The notes beneath the pieces were generated by a model. The model made no database searches and had not been told where the DNA came from. It worked only from the letters and a program-made list of their open reading frames with translations. The translations under genes and the position numbers were made by a program. Below, piece by piece: positions 25,522 through 35,516 of a DNA stretch of 64,000 bases. The first letter of the stretch is position 1, and each line of letters starts with the position of its first letter. Origin of the DNA: Ectothiorhodospira marina. Its GTDB lineage: Bacteria > Pseudomonadota > Gammaproteobacteria > Ectothiorhodospirales > Ectothiorhodospiraceae. The DNA lies in assembly GCF_900109495.1 (NCBI RefSeq), contig NZ_FOAA01000014.1, positions 1 to 64,000 of the forward strand. The letters are read 5' to 3'.

Positions 25522-27239
25522 AGGCCCACCGACGCCTGCAACGCCCCAGCGATACGCCCCAGGGAGCCGACCTGCTCACCCGACTCTATGCCCATCGGGG
25601 TATCCACGACCCGGCACAGATGGATCATGCCCTGGCGGGGCTGGCCCCGACGCAGTTACTTTCCGGGGTCGAGGCGGCCAGTGCCCTGTTGCAGCAGGCC
25701 CTTGAGGAGCGATGGTCGATCCTCGTGGTAGGTGACTTTGATGCCGACGGGGCCACCAGCACGGCCCTGGCCTTGCGTGCCCTGCGGGACATGGGAGCAA
25801 CCCGAGTGGATTATCTGGTACCCAACCGCTTTGAATATGGCTATGGACTCACCCCGGAGATCGTTGCCGTGGCCCGTGAGCGTGAACCCGATCTGCTCAT
25901 CACCGTGGACAACGGCATCTCCAGCCTGGACGGAGTGGCCGCTGCCCAGGCGGCAGGCATGAAGGTATTGATCACGGATCATCACCTGCCGGGTCAGCAC
26001 CTGCCGCCCGCCGATGCTGTGGTGAATCCCAACCTCCCGGACGATGCGTTTCCCAGCAAGGCACTGGCGGGAGTGGGGGTGATCTTCTACGTGATGGCCG
26101 CGCTGCGGGCCCGACTCCGCGCCACGGACTGGTTCACCCAGCGTGGGCTGGCCCAGCCCAATCTGGCGGATTTGCTGGATCTCGTGGCCCTGGGCACGGT
26201 GGCCGACGTGGTGCCCCTGGATCGCAATAACCGGATTCTGGTGGATCAGGGATTGCGACGCATGCGCGCCGGGCGCGCCGTTCCCGGCATCCGAGCGCTA
26301 CTCGAAGTGGCCGGTCGCAACCCGGCCCGGGTGGTGGCGTCAGACGTGGGGTTTGCCGTGGGCCCGCGTCTGAATGCGGCTGGGCGCATGGATGACATGT
26401 CCATCGGCATCGAATGCCTGTTGACCGATGACCCAGCCCAGGCCCGTGCCCTGGCACAGACTCTGGATGACCTGAATCGGGAACGCCGGGAGGTGGAAAA
26501 GGACATGCAGGAACAGGCACTGGTCACGCTGGAGACCCTGCTGGCTGAGCGTCCCGACCTGGCCCACTGGCATGGGTTGTGTCTGTACGAGCCCGACTGG
26601 CACCAGGGGGTGATCGGAATTCTCGCCTCGCGCATCAAGGACCGTGTGCATCGCCCGGTGATTGCCTTTGCCCGAGCGGATGAGGGCAACCTCAAGGGAT
26701 CGGCTCGCTCCATCCCCGGCCTGCACATTCGCGACACGCTGGAAGCCATCGCCACCCGTCATCCGGGGTTGATCACCCGGTTTGGCGGGCATGCCATGGC
26801 TGCGGGTCTAAGCCTGCCGGAGGACCACCTGACGCCATTCCGGGAGGCCTTCGAGGCCACTGTACGCGAGACCCTGGATCCCCGCGATCTGGAGGGAATC
26901 ATCCACAGCGACGGCCCGCTCCTTGATCATGAACTCAATCTCGAAACCGCCGAACGCCTGCGCGCTGCCGGCCCCTGGGGACAGGGTTTTCCGGAACCCT
27001 TGTTCGATGGTGTGTTCCATATACGGGAGCGTCGCCCGCTGAGTGATGGACGTCACTTGCGTTTGACCCTGCAGCCGGTGGATGGCTCGGTACGGGTGAA
27101 CGCGGTGGCCTTCAATATCGATCCCGAGGAGTGGCCCGACGGCCTTGAGCGCGTCCATCTGGCCTATCGGCTGGATGCCAATGAGTTCCGCGGGGCCTGC
27201 ACGGCGCAACTGGTGGTGGAACACGTGGTGAGGGGGTGA
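25518..27239 (+). CDS. recJ: Single-stranded-DNA exonuclease RecJ
   Basis: A 573-residue DHH-family 5'-3' exonuclease used in recombination (RecFOR pathway), mismatch and base excision repair. The metal motifs are DFDADGATST, the DNG of TVDNGISS, and DHHLPG. DHHA1 (RFGGHAMAAGLSL) and the OB-fold follow. Length matches E. coli RecJ (577). The ATGA overlap with the preceding gene indicates translational coupling. Confidence 0.97.
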   Translation: MKAHRRLQRPSDTPQGADLLTRLYAHRGIHDPAQMDHALAGLAPTQLLSGVEAASALLQQALEERWSILVVGDFDADGATSTALALRALRDMGATRVDYLVPNRFEYGYGLTPEIVAVAREREPDLLITVDNGISSLDGVAAAQAAGMKVLITDHHLPGQHLPPADAVVNPNLPDDAFPSKALAGVGVIFYVMAALRARLRATDWFTQRGLAQPNLADLLDLVALGTVADVVPLDRNNRILVDQGLRRMRAGRAVPGIRALLEVAGRNPARVVASDVGFAVGPRLNAAGRMDDMSIGIECLLTDDPAQARALAQTLDDLNRERREVEKDMQEQALVTLETLLAERPDLAHWHGLCLYEPDWHQGVIGILASRIKDRVHRPVIAFARADEGNLKGSARSIPGLHIRDTLEAIATRHPGLITRFGGHAMAAGLSLPEDHLTPFREAFEATVRETLDPRDLEGIIHSDGPLLDHELNLETAERLRAAGPWGQGFPEPLFDGVFHIRERRPLSDGRHLRLTLQPVDGSVRVNAVAFNIDPEEWPDGLERVHLAYRLDANEFRGACTAQLVVEHVVRG

Positions 27240-27296
27240 GCCCTCCCCCTCATCCCCGCCCCTTTGTGGATGAATAGAACATACGCCTGGATGATC

Positions 27297-28013
27297 ATGG
27301 ATACACCCCAATCACACGCCGCTGCTCCCCCATTGCTACAACTCACCCACGTGAGCAAGCACTACACCGAAGGCCACCAGCGCCGCACGGTCCTGGATGG
27401 CATCAATGCACAGGTGCAGACCGGCGAGATCGTTGCCCTGGTGGGGCGCTCCGGGTCCGGCAAGTCCACGCTGCTCAATCTGCTGGCGGGTATCGATCGT
27501 CCCGATACAGGAGAGATCCATATCCGGGGTCGCCGGCTGGACACGATGGGAGAGCGGGAGCGCACCCTGTTCCGTCGCCGCGAAGTGGGTTTCGTTTATC
27601 AGTTCTTCAATCTCATCCCGACCTTGACCGTGGCCGAGAACGTGGCCCTGCCCATGGAGCTTAATGGCGTTGGCAGCCGTGAGCGCGGCGAGCGGGTGGA
27701 CCACCTGCTGAACCTGGTGGATCTGGCCAACCGTTCCCAGGCCTTCCCCGACGAACTCTCCGGAGGCGAGCAGCAGCGCGTTGCCATGGTACGAGCCATC
27801 GCCCACGAGCCGGCCCTGTTGCTGGCGGACGAACCCACCGGCAATCTGGATGCGGAGACCGGTGCGCGGATCATCGCGCTGCTAAGGGATCTGGTCAGGG
27901 ATCAGGGCCGTACGCTGGTGATGGTGACCCATAGCCAGGAGGTGGCCGCCATCGCCAGCCGAGTGTGGACCCTGGACGAAGGTCGTATCACCCCCTCGGA
28001 TAACACGCCATGA
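27297..28013 (+). CDS. ABC transporter ATP-binding protein (LolD/AttE type)
   Basis: A 238-residue ATPase. Walker A is [10 protein letters not shown], the Q-loop lies in GFVYQFFNL, the signature is LSGGEQQR, and Walker B is ALLLADEPT. It belongs to the MacB/LolD subfamily. With the next two genes it reproduces the AttEFGH set (ATPase, FtsX-like permease, CrtC-like secreted protein). The start is ATG at 27297; no strong ribosome binding site is visible, and in-frame starts lie up to 33 bases upstream. It overlaps the permease gene by 4 bases. Confidence 0.88.
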   Translation: MDTPQSHAAAPPLLQLTHVSKHYTEGHQRRTVLDGINAQVQTGEIVALVGRSGSGKSTLLNLLAGIDRPDTGEIHIRGRRLDTMGERERTLFRRREVGFVYQFFNLIPTLTVAENVALPMELNGVGSRERGERVDHLLNLVDLANRSQAFPDELSGGEQQRVAMVRAIAHEPALLLADEPTGNLDAETGARIIALLRDLVRDQGRTLVMVTHSQEVAAIASRVWTLDEGRITPSDNTP

Positions 28014-30520
28014 CGCTGCTGGCTAAAGCGTTGATCCGGGACCACCGCAAACGGCCCTGGAATATCCTGTTTTCGATCCTGGGTGTCGCCTTGGGTGTGG
28101 CCATCGTGGTGGCTGTGGATATCGCCAACTCCAGTGCTTCCCGGGCCTTCGAACTGTCTTTGGAAACCGTGACTGGCCGGACCACTCACCAGGTGCTGGG
28201 TGGACCGGCGGGACTGGATGAGAGCCTCTATGCCCAGCTGCGCCGACAGGGCTTCCGGGAGAGCGCTCCGGTGGTGGAGGGCCACGTCCAGGCCCGCGGC
28301 GAAACCTTCACCCTGTTGGGGCTGGAGCCCTTTGCGGAGGCTCCCTTTCGTGACTATGCCAACGGTGCCCGCGGGGAGGGCGTGAGTGCCCTGATAACGG
28401 ATGCCGATGCCGTGATGCTGAGCTCCCGAACCGCCGCACGACTGGATCTGGAGCCGGGAGACCGCTTTACCGTAACCATCCGGGGACGGGAGGAAACAGT
28501 CACTCTTCGTTCGGTATTGGAGACCGATGAACCGGGGCTGGACGGTATCATGCTGGCGGATATTGCCCATGCTCAGGTCTTGTTGCAGCGGCTGGGGCGC
28601 CTGGACCGTATCGATCTCATTCTGCCCGATCACGATACCCTGGAGCGCCTGCGGGCCCTGCTACCCGAGGGGGCCGAGGTGATGGCGACCAAAAGCCGCA
28701 ATGAGGCCACGTTGCAGCTGTCACGGGCCTTCCACATCAATCTCACCGCCATGAGTCTGTTGGCCCTGCTGGTAGGGGCCTTTCTCATCTACAACACCAT
28801 GATTTTCTCGGTGCTGCGGCGGCGTCGCCTGCTGGCCACCCTGCGCATGCAGGGCATGACCGGTGCCGAGTTGTTTCGTCTGGTCATGACTGAGGCACTG
28901 ATGGTGGGCCTGACTGGCGCGATCCTGGGGCTGCTGGCCGGTACCCTGATCGGGCAATTCCTGCTGCAGATGGTCACGCGCACGGTCTCGGACATGTATT
29001 TCGTGCTCACGGTAACGGAGTTGCATCTGACTGTCTGGGGAGTGCTCAAGGGCCTGCTGCTGGGGATCGCCGCGACGCTGGCAGCGGCCCTGGGGCCCGC
29101 CTGGGAGGCCGCCCGGATCTCGCCCCGGGATGCTCTGCGTCGCTCCACGCTGGAGCGGGGCGTGGGGCGTCTGATGCCCTGGCTGATCGGTGTCGGCCTG
29201 ATCCTGATGGGGCTGAGTTGGCTCCTGCTGCAATGGCCCGGTCAAAGCCTGTTGCTGGGATTTGCAGCCCTGTTCCTGCTGATTCTGGGCTATGCCCTGT
29301 TGATCCCACCGGCCTTACTGATCCTGGCCCGGGGCCTGGCCAGCCCCCTGGCGTCGGCCTTTGGCGCCATGGGGCGACTATCGGCTCGCGGCGTGAGCGC
29401 AGGGATGAGCCGGGCGGGGCCTGCCACGGCTGCGCTGGCCCTGGCGGTTTCGGCCACCATCGGTGTGGGGGTAATGGTGGAAAGCTTTCGCACCACGGTG
29501 GACGCATGGCTTGGTCAGACCCTGCAGGGTGATGTCTATGTGAGTGCTCCAGGACGCTCCGGCGTCGGCATCAATCCGGTCTTGCCGGAGGCGGCCCGGG
29601 CTCGGTTGGAGGCCCTGGAGACCGTAGAGACCGTGAGCACCGCTCGGCGGGTTCACGTGCATTCGCCCCAGGGCACCCTGGAAATGATGGCGGTGGACCC
29701 GGCACCGCGCACCCCCGAGAGTTACCGCTATCGGGCCGGGGACGGATCATCTGCCTGGCGCTCCTTGGAAAACCGCGACGCCGTACTGATTTCCGAGCCC
29801 CTGGCCTGGCGCTTGTCCCTGGGACTGCATGACACCCTGACCCTGCGCACGGATCGAGGCCTGCGGGCGTTCACCATCGTCGGCGTGGTGCAGGAATACG
29901 GTTCGGACCGTGGCCTGGTCACAGTGCACCGGGCGCTGTATGACCGTTACTGGGACGACCCGGGTGTGGCCTCGCTGGGTATCTATTTGCGGGATGGCCT
30001 CCCCCTGGATACCGCCCTCGGACCGATACGTGCCGCAGTGGCCGACCTGGGGAGTCCGGTATTGGTGACCTCCAGCGGTGAGATCCGCGAGCTATCCATG
30101 GATATCTTCGACCGCACCTTTGCCATCACCCACATACTGCGACTGCTCACGGTGGGCGTGGCCTTCATCGGCATCCTCAGCGCCCTGATGGCCCTGCAGA
30201 TGGAGCGCTCCAAGGAGAATGCCGTACTGCGGGCGACGGGCGTCACTCCCCGTGAACTGGGGGGCATGGTGACCTTGCAAAGCGGCCTGTTGGGGTTGGC
30301 GGCCGGGATCCTGGCCATACCCCTGGGGCTGATCATGTCGCACATGCTGATCGAGGTGATCAACCTGCGCTCGTTTGGCTGGAGCATGCAGCATCAGGTC
30401 TCACTGCGGGTGCTGATGGAAGGGGTGTGGCTGGCCCTGCTGGCGGCTCTGTTGGCCGGGATCTATCCGGGATTGCGCATGGCACGGGCCCAGCCGGCGG
30501 AACATCTGAGGGAGGAATGA
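28010..30520 (+). CDS. FtsX-like ABC permease (AttFG type)
   Basis: An 836-residue inner-membrane protein with an N-terminal transmembrane helix, a periplasmic MacB-PCD domain, helices near 245-370, a second set near 400-500, another periplasmic domain and a final helix cluster (about 690-825). Two FtsX modules in one chain suggest fusion of AttF and AttG. Likely role: ATP-driven handling of a lipid or lipoprotein with the adjacent ATPase and lipoprotein. The substrate is unknown. Confidence 0.85.
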   Translation: MTLLAKALIRDHRKRPWNILFSILGVALGVAIVVAVDIANSSASRAFELSLETVTGRTTHQVLGGPAGLDESLYAQLRRQGFRESAPVVEGHVQARGETFTLLGLEPFAEAPFRDYANGARGEGVSALITDADAVMLSSRTAARLDLEPGDRFTVTIRGREETVTLRSVLETDEPGLDGIMLADIAHAQVLLQRLGRLDRIDLILPDHDTLERLRALLPEGAEVMATKSRNEATLQLSRAFHINLTAMSLLALLVGAFLIYNTMIFSVLRRRRLLATLRMQGMTGAELFRLVMTEALMVGLTGAILGLLAGTLIGQFLLQMVTRTVSDMYFVLTVTELHLTVWGVLKGLLLGIAATLAAALGPAWEAARISPRDALRRSTLERGVGRLMPWLIGVGLILMGLSWLLLQWPGQSLLLGFAALFLLILGYALLIPPALLILARGLASPLASAFGAMGRLSARGVSAGMSRAGPATAALALAVSATIGVGVMVESFRTTVDAWLGQTLQGDVYVSAPGRSGVGINPVLPEAARARLEALETVETVSTARRVHVHSPQGTLEMMAVDPAPRTPESYRYRAGDGSSAWRSLENRDAVLISEPLAWRLSLGLHDTLTLRTDRGLRAFTIVGVVQEYGSDRGLVTVHRALYDRYWDDPGVASLGIYLRDGLPLDTALGPIRAAVADLGSPVLVTSSGEIRELSMDIFDRTFAITHILRLLTVGVAFIGILSALMALQMERSKENAVLRATGVTPRELGGMVTLQSGLLGLAAGILAIPLGLIMSHMLIEVINLRSFGWSMQHQVSLRVLMEGVWLALLAALLAGIYPGLRMARAQPAEHLREE

Positions 30521-30522
30521 GC

Positions 30523-31647
30523 ATGATTCGATGGTGGTCTGGAGGGGGTTTGGCCCTGTCAGCGGTCCTGTTGCTGGCCGGGTGTGGTGAACAAGGGCCA
30601 AAAGAGGGCGAGGATGCCCTGGCCGTCTCCCAAGCCTTGGGGGGCGATGACATGGAGGGCTATGCCCGGGCGCTGGCACCCCGGGATTTTCAATTCCCCG
30701 AGGATCATGCGGCCCACCCGGCGTATCGTAATGAGTGGTGGTATGTGACCGGGAATCTGGATGACCCCGAGGGTCGACGTTTCGGATTCCAGATGACCTT
30801 CTTCCGGTTTGCGTTGTCCCCCACACCGCCGGAATCGGAGTCCACCTGGGCCACTAATCAGGGCTGGATGGCGCATCTGGCAGTGACCGACGTGGCCGGT
30901 GACCGGCATCAGGCCCTGGAACGTTTTTCTCGTGGGGGCGCCGGATTGGCTGGGGCGGAGCTGGACCCGTTCCGCGTCTGGCTGGATGACTGGGAACTCA
31001 AGGCTGAGTCAGGCAACGACTTCCCCTGGCGGCTATTGGCTGCGGAGGGGGATCTTGCCCTGGATCTGCGCCTGACCCCTCTGAAGGACAAAGTCTTTCA
31101 GGGAGACCGCGGGCTGAGTCAGAAGTCGCCTGAACCGGGCAATGCCTCGTATTATTTTTCCATGACCCGACTGAAGACCAAGGGAACCCTCCGCCTCGGG
31201 GAGCAGGATTACCCGGTGACTGGTCTGTCATGGATGGACCGGGAATGGAGCACCAGTGTGCTTGGCGAAAACCAGGTAGGCTGGGATTGGTTCTCCCTGC
31301 AACTGGATGACGGGCATGATGTGATGGTCTACGAACTGCGTCTGGAGGACGGTGGTGTGGACCCCTTGAGCAAGGGTCTGTGGGTGGAACCGGACAGCCG
31401 GCATCAGGTGATCCCGCAGGATGCCTTTGAACTGGAGGTCAAGCAGACCTGGATCAGTCCCCAAGGGGGCACCTATCCCGTGGCCTGGCATTTGCGCCTG
31501 CCGGAACAGGATCGGGATCTGGAAATCCGTGCGGTGCGCGAGGATCAGGAAATGGATCTGACGGTGCGTTACTGGGAGGGGGCGGTGGATGTCTTCGAGG
31601 CCGGCCAACCCGCCGGACGCGGTTTTGTGGAGATGACCGCTTATTGA
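30523..31647 (+). CDS. CrtC/AttH-like lipocalin-fold lipoprotein
   Basis: A 374-residue protein. It starts with a lipoprotein signal (cleavage before the Cys of LLLAGC, residue 21), so it is anchored in a membrane facing the periplasm. The rest is a CrtC-type lipocalin pair: NEWWYVTGNLDD, then GLSWMDREWSTS and WDWFSLQLDDG. The family includes hydroxyneurosporene synthase (CrtC) and AttH; next to an ABC system it is more likely AttH. I chose the ATG at 30523 (GGAGG 7 bases upstream) over the ATG at 30517, which is only 1 base from it. Confidence 0.83.
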   Translation: MIRWWSGGGLALSAVLLLAGCGEQGPKEGEDALAVSQALGGDDMEGYARALAPRDFQFPEDHAAHPAYRNEWWYVTGNLDDPEGRRFGFQMTFFRFALSPTPPESESTWATNQGWMAHLAVTDVAGDRHQALERFSRGGAGLAGAELDPFRVWLDDWELKAESGNDFPWRLLAAEGDLALDLRLTPLKDKVFQGDRGLSQKSPEPGNASYYFSMTRLKTKGTLRLGEQDYPVTGLSWMDREWSTSVLGENQVGWDWFSLQLDDGHDVMVYELRLEDGGVDPLSKGLWVEPDSRHQVIPQDAFELEVKQTWISPQGGTYPVAWHLRLPEQDRDLEIRAVREDQEMDLTVRYWEGAVDVFEAGQPAGRGFVEMTAY

Positions 31648-31682
31648 GCGGAAGATACTGGATCAATTGTTGAGGTAAGTCC

Positions 31683-32372
31683 ATGCAGGATCATGAATAT
31701 CCGGATGTTTCCCGAAAACGTATCCCGGTCTGGGATCTGCCGACACGCATCTTTCACTGGTTATTGGTGCCGTTACTGATTGGCCTGTGGTACACGAGCC
31801 AGGATGTCATGACCCTGAACTGGCACATGTGGTTGGGCTACACCCTGCTGGCCTTGCTGCTGTTTCGCATCATCTGGGGGGTCATGGGTACACGGTCATC
31901 CCGATTCAGCCACTTTCTGGCAGGTCCGGTGAGCGTCTTCCGCTATCTGCGTGACCTGTTGAGTGGCAAATCCCCGACCCATACCGGACATAACCCGCTG
32001 GGTGGGTGGTCAGTGATGTTGATGCTGGGTTTGCTGCTGTTTCAGGGGCTCAGTGGTTTGTTCGCCAACGATCAGATCTTCACTCGGGGGCCTTTGGCAC
32101 GCATGGTGTCCTCATCCACCAGTGATGCCCTGACCAGCCTGCACAAGGCCAATTTTGATCTGCTGCTGATTGTGATTGGCATCCACGTGTTGGCGGTGTT
32201 TCTGTACTGGTTGATCAAAGGCGACAATCTTGTCGGACCCATGATCACCGGGCGCAAGTGGGTGGCCGTCGGCGAGGCGTCGGGCTTTCGTTTTGCCAGC
32301 TTGTGGTGGGCGTTGGTGGTGCTGGGTGTGTCGGCAGTGGGCGTGTGGGGGGCGGTGACCTTTTTGCCCTAG
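31683..32372 (+). CDS. Diheme b561-type cytochrome
   Basis: A 229-residue inner-membrane protein with four helices. Candidate haem histidines occur in RIFHWLL, NWHMWLGY, HTGHNP and LHKANFDLLLIVIGIH, the pattern of the Ni/Fe-hydrogenase/thiosulfate-reductase cytochrome b (b561) superfamily. It should pass electrons between the quinone pool and a partner. It is convergent with the cytochrome c' gene across a structured repeat; pairing of the two proteins is only suggested by proximity. Confidence 0.87.
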   Translation: MQDHEYPDVSRKRIPVWDLPTRIFHWLLVPLLIGLWYTSQDVMTLNWHMWLGYTLLALLLFRIIWGVMGTRSSRFSHFLAGPVSVFRYLRDLLSGKSPTHTGHNPLGGWSVMLMLGLLLFQGLSGLFANDQIFTRGPLARMVSSSTSDALTSLHKANFDLLLIVIGIHVLAVFLYWLIKGDNLVGPMITGRKWVAVGEASGFRFASLWWALVVLGVSAVGVWGAVTFLP

Positions 32373-32389
32373 GTATTGGAGGGGGTACG

Positions 32390-32481
32390 CCCCTCACCCC
32401 AGCCCCTCTCCCCAAAGGAGAGAGGGGCTATTCATCAAGGTACCCTTCTCCACTCCGGGGAGAAGGGCAGGGGATGAGGGG
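32390..32481. repeat. Structured palindromic repeat (double hairpin)
   Basis: Outer arms CCCCTCACCCC (32390-32400) and GGGGATGAGGGG (32470-32481) enclose two hairpins: AGCCCCTCTC...GAGAGGGGCT (32401-32429) and CCCTTCTCC...GGAGAAGGG (about 32443-32467). The layout is that of REP-type elements found between convergent genes. It lies between the 3' ends of the cytochrome b and cytochrome c' genes and can act as a bidirectional transcription or RNA-decay barrier. A shorter relative is at 10984-11015. Confidence 0.75.
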
Positions 32482-32492
32482 ATATCAACGCC

Positions 32493-32942
32493 TCATTCGC
32501 GGAAATCGTCGTGGCAGGCCTTGCAGCTTTGGCCCACGGCGCCGATCTGACGACGGATGTCCCGCTCGCTGGCTTCTTCGGTGATCAACTGCGCCAGTCG
32601 GGCGCTGGCCTGCTCGAATTCGGAGGCAGCCTCATCGAAGGCCTCCCGATTCATCCACACCTCCGGCATGGCATCGGTATCGCCCATGTCGGAACCTTCA
32701 ATGAATCCCTGCCAGGGCAGGTCAGCCACCCGGTCCAACTGCTCGGCGCGCTGGCCGGCCATTTCCCGGTCAAACGGGATGTCTCCCTGAGCCATGGCGC
32801 CCAGCGGCCCCATATTCCACTTGAATACCTGGAAAACGCCCTTGCGATAGTCGATGGCGTCCTCGGGATCCGCTGCCGAGACCGCGCCGGCGGTCAGGGT
32901 GAGGGCCAGGCCGGCGATCAGCATTTTGGTGATGGTTTTCAT
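32493..32942 (-). CDS. Cytochrome c'
   Basis: A 149-residue periplasmic four-helix cytochrome. The signal peptide is about 22 residues (ending VSA). The C-terminal haem motif is CKACH followed by DDFRE, and a conserved FKWNMGPLGAM segment lies near the N-terminus. Cytochromes c' bind NO and CO at five-coordinate haem and are frequent in purple bacteria and denitrifiers. I chose the ATG at 32942 (GGAGG 8 bases upstream), which gives the signal peptide. Confidence 0.93.
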   Translation of the reverse strand: MKTITKMLIAGLALTLTAGAVSAADPEDAIDYRKGVFQVFKWNMGPLGAMAQGDIPFDREMAGQRAEQLDRVADLPWQGFIEGSDMGDTDAMPEVWMNREAFDEAASEFEQASARLAQLITEEASERDIRRQIGAVGQSCKACHDDFRE

Positions 32943-33170
32943 GAATCGTACCTCCGATGTCTCGTTTGTAGAGCGACTGAGTGTAGCAGTTGACCCCACG
33001 TCGGGGCATTCAAGCATTCTATCGAACAGACGCTATAAAACCATGCAAGGCTCATGTGTCCATGGCAGCCTTGCCCCGCCGACCCGTGCCAAGGTGCTGG
33101 GTAACCCGTTCAAAGTCAGTTTGCAGGAGACCGATCGAAAGGAACGGTGCTCCAGAGGGAGGAAGTCCAG

Positions 33171-34799
33171 ATGGGCTCGCTTTTGACCATCCGAATCAAA
33201 TTGCTGGCGATGACCGGGCTGGCCCTGGTGTTCATGGTCGTCCTGGCTGCAGTGGGACTGGGAGGCATGTACCAGAATCACGCCCAGTTGAGCACCATCT
33301 ACCAGGATCGGGTGATTCCCATGGATCAGTTGAGCCGGATCGGTGACACCCTGGCGGATGATCGCGCACAGTTGCTGATAGCCCTGCATAATCCCAATCT
33401 GGACAATATCGAGGCCGCCAACGAGGCCATCCAGGCCAACGATCAGCATAGGAGCCGGGTCTGGCAGGCTTATCTTGACACTTACCTCACTCCCAGAGAA
33501 CAGGAATTGGCGGATCGCCTGGCCGAGCAGATGAAGGGGCTCGAGGAACAGGCCATGGGACCCGCGGCGGAGGCCTTGAGCAACTTTCATCTGGAGCGCG
33601 CGGAAAGTCTCTTGCGAGAACAGGTGACCCCCCGGGCTGAGGCTGTCAACGCCACCCTTGCGCAGTTGATGGACCTGCAGATGAACGTTTCAGAAGACAT
33701 CTACCAGAGTGCTCTGAGCCAGTACCAGAACACCCGCAATGGCATGATCGCGGGCTTGCTGCTGGTGATGGCCATTTCTTCGGCGGTGGCCGTCATGGTC
33801 ATCCGGCGCATTACCGGTGCGGTGGATGAACTGGACCAGGCAAGTCGTGAGATGGCCAAGGGCAATCTCACGGTCAGCGTCACCGAGTCCGGACAGGATG
33901 AACTGACCCGGGTCGCCAGGGGATTCAATCAGATGGTGGAGAGTGTTCGGGGGATCATCGGCCAAGTGACCGGCGCCACGACTCAGGTGGCGTCAGCTGC
34001 CGAGGAGTTGACAGCGGTGACGGGTGAGACCCGTCAGCGCGTCGATCAGCAACAGAACCAGACCGAACAGGTGGCCACGGCCATGAACGAGATGACCACA
34101 ACAGTGGTGGAGGTGGCCCGCAACGCGGCCGATGCCTCACAGGCGGCCCAGCAGGTGAATCAGGAGGCCGGTGAAGCCCAGCAGGTCTCCGCGCAGGCGA
34201 TCGAGGCCATCAAGGAACTTGCCGATGAAATCCGGCGGGCGGCCGAGGTCATCAAGCAGCTGGAGGCCGACAGCGAAAAGATTGGTGCCGTGCTGGATGT
34301 GATCCAGGGCGTGGCCGAGCAGACCAACCTGCTGGCCCTGAATGCCGCCATCGAGGCGGCCCGGGCGGGGGAGCAGGGCCGGGGATTTGCGGTGGTGGCC
34401 GATGAGGTGCGCACCCTGGCCAGCCGCACCCAAAAATCCACCCATGAGATCGAGGAGATGATCAAGGCACTCCAGGGCGGCACGCGTAATGCCGTGGCCG
34501 TGATGCAGTCAGGTCTCAAGCGAGCGGAAGAGACCTCGAACGGTGCCGCCATGGCGGATCGCTCCATGGCCTCCATTGTCAGCGCGGTTGGCACGATTAG
34601 CGATATGAGCACTCAGATTGCCAGCGCCGCCGAGGAGCAAAGCGCTGTGGCCGAGGATATCAACCGCAATGTGGTACGTATCAGCGAGGTGGGGCACGAT
34701 GTGTCCAATGGCTCGGGCGAGATCGCCAGTGCTGCCCAGGAACTCTCACGGTTGGCGGCCGATCTGAGTCATGCCATGGAGCGATTCCGTGTAAACTGA
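33171..34799 (+). CDS. Methyl-accepting chemotaxis protein
   Basis: A 542-residue transmembrane chemoreceptor. TM1 is about 11-33, followed by a four-helix-bundle (4HB_MCP) periplasmic sensor (about 34-185), TM2 about 190-212, HAMP about 213-265, and a signalling hairpin with tip [20 protein letters not shown]. The C-terminus (ERFRVN) has no CheR/CheB pentapeptide. It stands alone, 20 kb from the che operon. I chose the ATG at 33171 (GGAGG 8 bases upstream) over an in-frame GTG 24 bases earlier. Confidence 0.95.
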   Translation: MGSLLTIRIKLLAMTGLALVFMVVLAAVGLGGMYQNHAQLSTIYQDRVIPMDQLSRIGDTLADDRAQLLIALHNPNLDNIEAANEAIQANDQHRSRVWQAYLDTYLTPREQELADRLAEQMKGLEEQAMGPAAEALSNFHLERAESLLREQVTPRAEAVNATLAQLMDLQMNVSEDIYQSALSQYQNTRNGMIAGLLLVMAISSAVAVMVIRRITGAVDELDQASREMAKGNLTVSVTESGQDELTRVARGFNQMVESVRGIIGQVTGATTQVASAAEELTAVTGETRQRVDQQQNQTEQVATAMNEMTTTVVEVARNAADASQAAQQVNQEAGEAQQVSAQAIEAIKELADEIRRAAEVIKQLEADSEKIGAVLDVIQGVAEQTNLLALNAAIEAARAGEQGRGFAVVADEVRTLASRTQKSTHEIEEMIKALQGGTRNAVAVMQSGLKRAEETSNGAAMADRSMASIVSAVGTISDMSTQIASAAEEQSAVAEDINRNVVRISEVGHDVSNGSGEIASAAQELSRLAADLSHAMERFRVN

Positions 34800-34805
34800 G
34801 GTGCC

Positions 34806-35516
34806 ATGAACCTGCGCTGCATCACCTTTGACCTGGATGACACCCTGTGGGCCTGCGCTCCGGTGATCCAGAATGCCGAACGCACCTTCCATGATTGGCT
34901 GAGCCTCCATTATCCGAGTATCACCCGCCGCATGAATCTGGAGGCCATGATCCAACACCGCCAGCGATGGTTTCGTCCCCGTGCGCATCTGCATCATGAT
35001 CTCACTGGATTGCGCAAGCAGTGGCTGGCGGCCCTGGCGGTTGAATACGGCTGCGATGAGGCCCTGGTGGAACCCGCTTTTCAGGTCTTCTGGGAGGCCA
35101 GGAACCAGGTATCGCTCTATGATGATGTCCTGGAAACCCTGGACAGGCTGCGCCACCATTACACCATCGGTGCCATTACCAACGGCAACGCGGATGTGCA
35201 TCACATCGGCATTGGCCAGTATTTTGATTTCGTGGTCACTGCCGCCAGCGCCGGCCATGCCAAGCCATCGCCCGAGATCTTCACGGCGGCCCTGGATGAG
35301 GCCGCCGTGGCCGCTCACGAAGCCCTGCATGTGGGGGATGATCCTGAGCGGGATGTGCGGGGCGCGGCACGAGTGGGCATGCACACGGCCTGGGTGAACA
35401 CCCACGGGGTGAAGTGGCCGGGCGGCCCTCGGCCAGACCTGGAAATGCCCCACGTCGGTGAGTTGCCGGAAAGGCTGCTAGATGGATCCATCAACCTCGA
35501 GGAGCGTGCTTCGTGA
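34806..35516 (+). CDS. HAD-superfamily phosphatase (YigB-like)
   Basis: A 236-residue cytoplasmic hydrolase. Motif I is TFDLDDTLW (nucleophile D9), motif II lies in GAITNGNAD, the lysine in HAKPSPEIF, and motif IV in HVGDDPERDVRGA. The helical cap is of the C1 type. It resembles YigB (FMN phosphatase), but the substrate cannot be set from sequence. It starts 6 bases after the chemoreceptor stop and overlaps the next gene by 4 bases. Confidence 0.85.
   Translation: MNLRCITFDLDDTLWACAPVIQNAERTFHDWLSLHYPSITRRMNLEAMIQHRQRWFRPRAHLHHDLTGLRKQWLAALAVEYGCDEALVEPAFQVFWEARNQVSLYDDVLETLDRLRHHYTIGAITNGNADVHHIGIGQYFDFVVTAASAGHAKPSPEIFTAALDEAAVAAHEALHVGDDPERDVRGAARVGMHTAWVNTHGVKWPGGPRPDLEMPHVGELPERLLDGSINLEERAS

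Noticed and set aside
30523-31647. Calling the lipoprotein a carotenoid 1,2-hydratase (CrtC)
   Set aside because: It shares the lipocalin-type domain, but its lipoprotein signal and position beside an ABC ATPase and FtsX permease fit AttH better.
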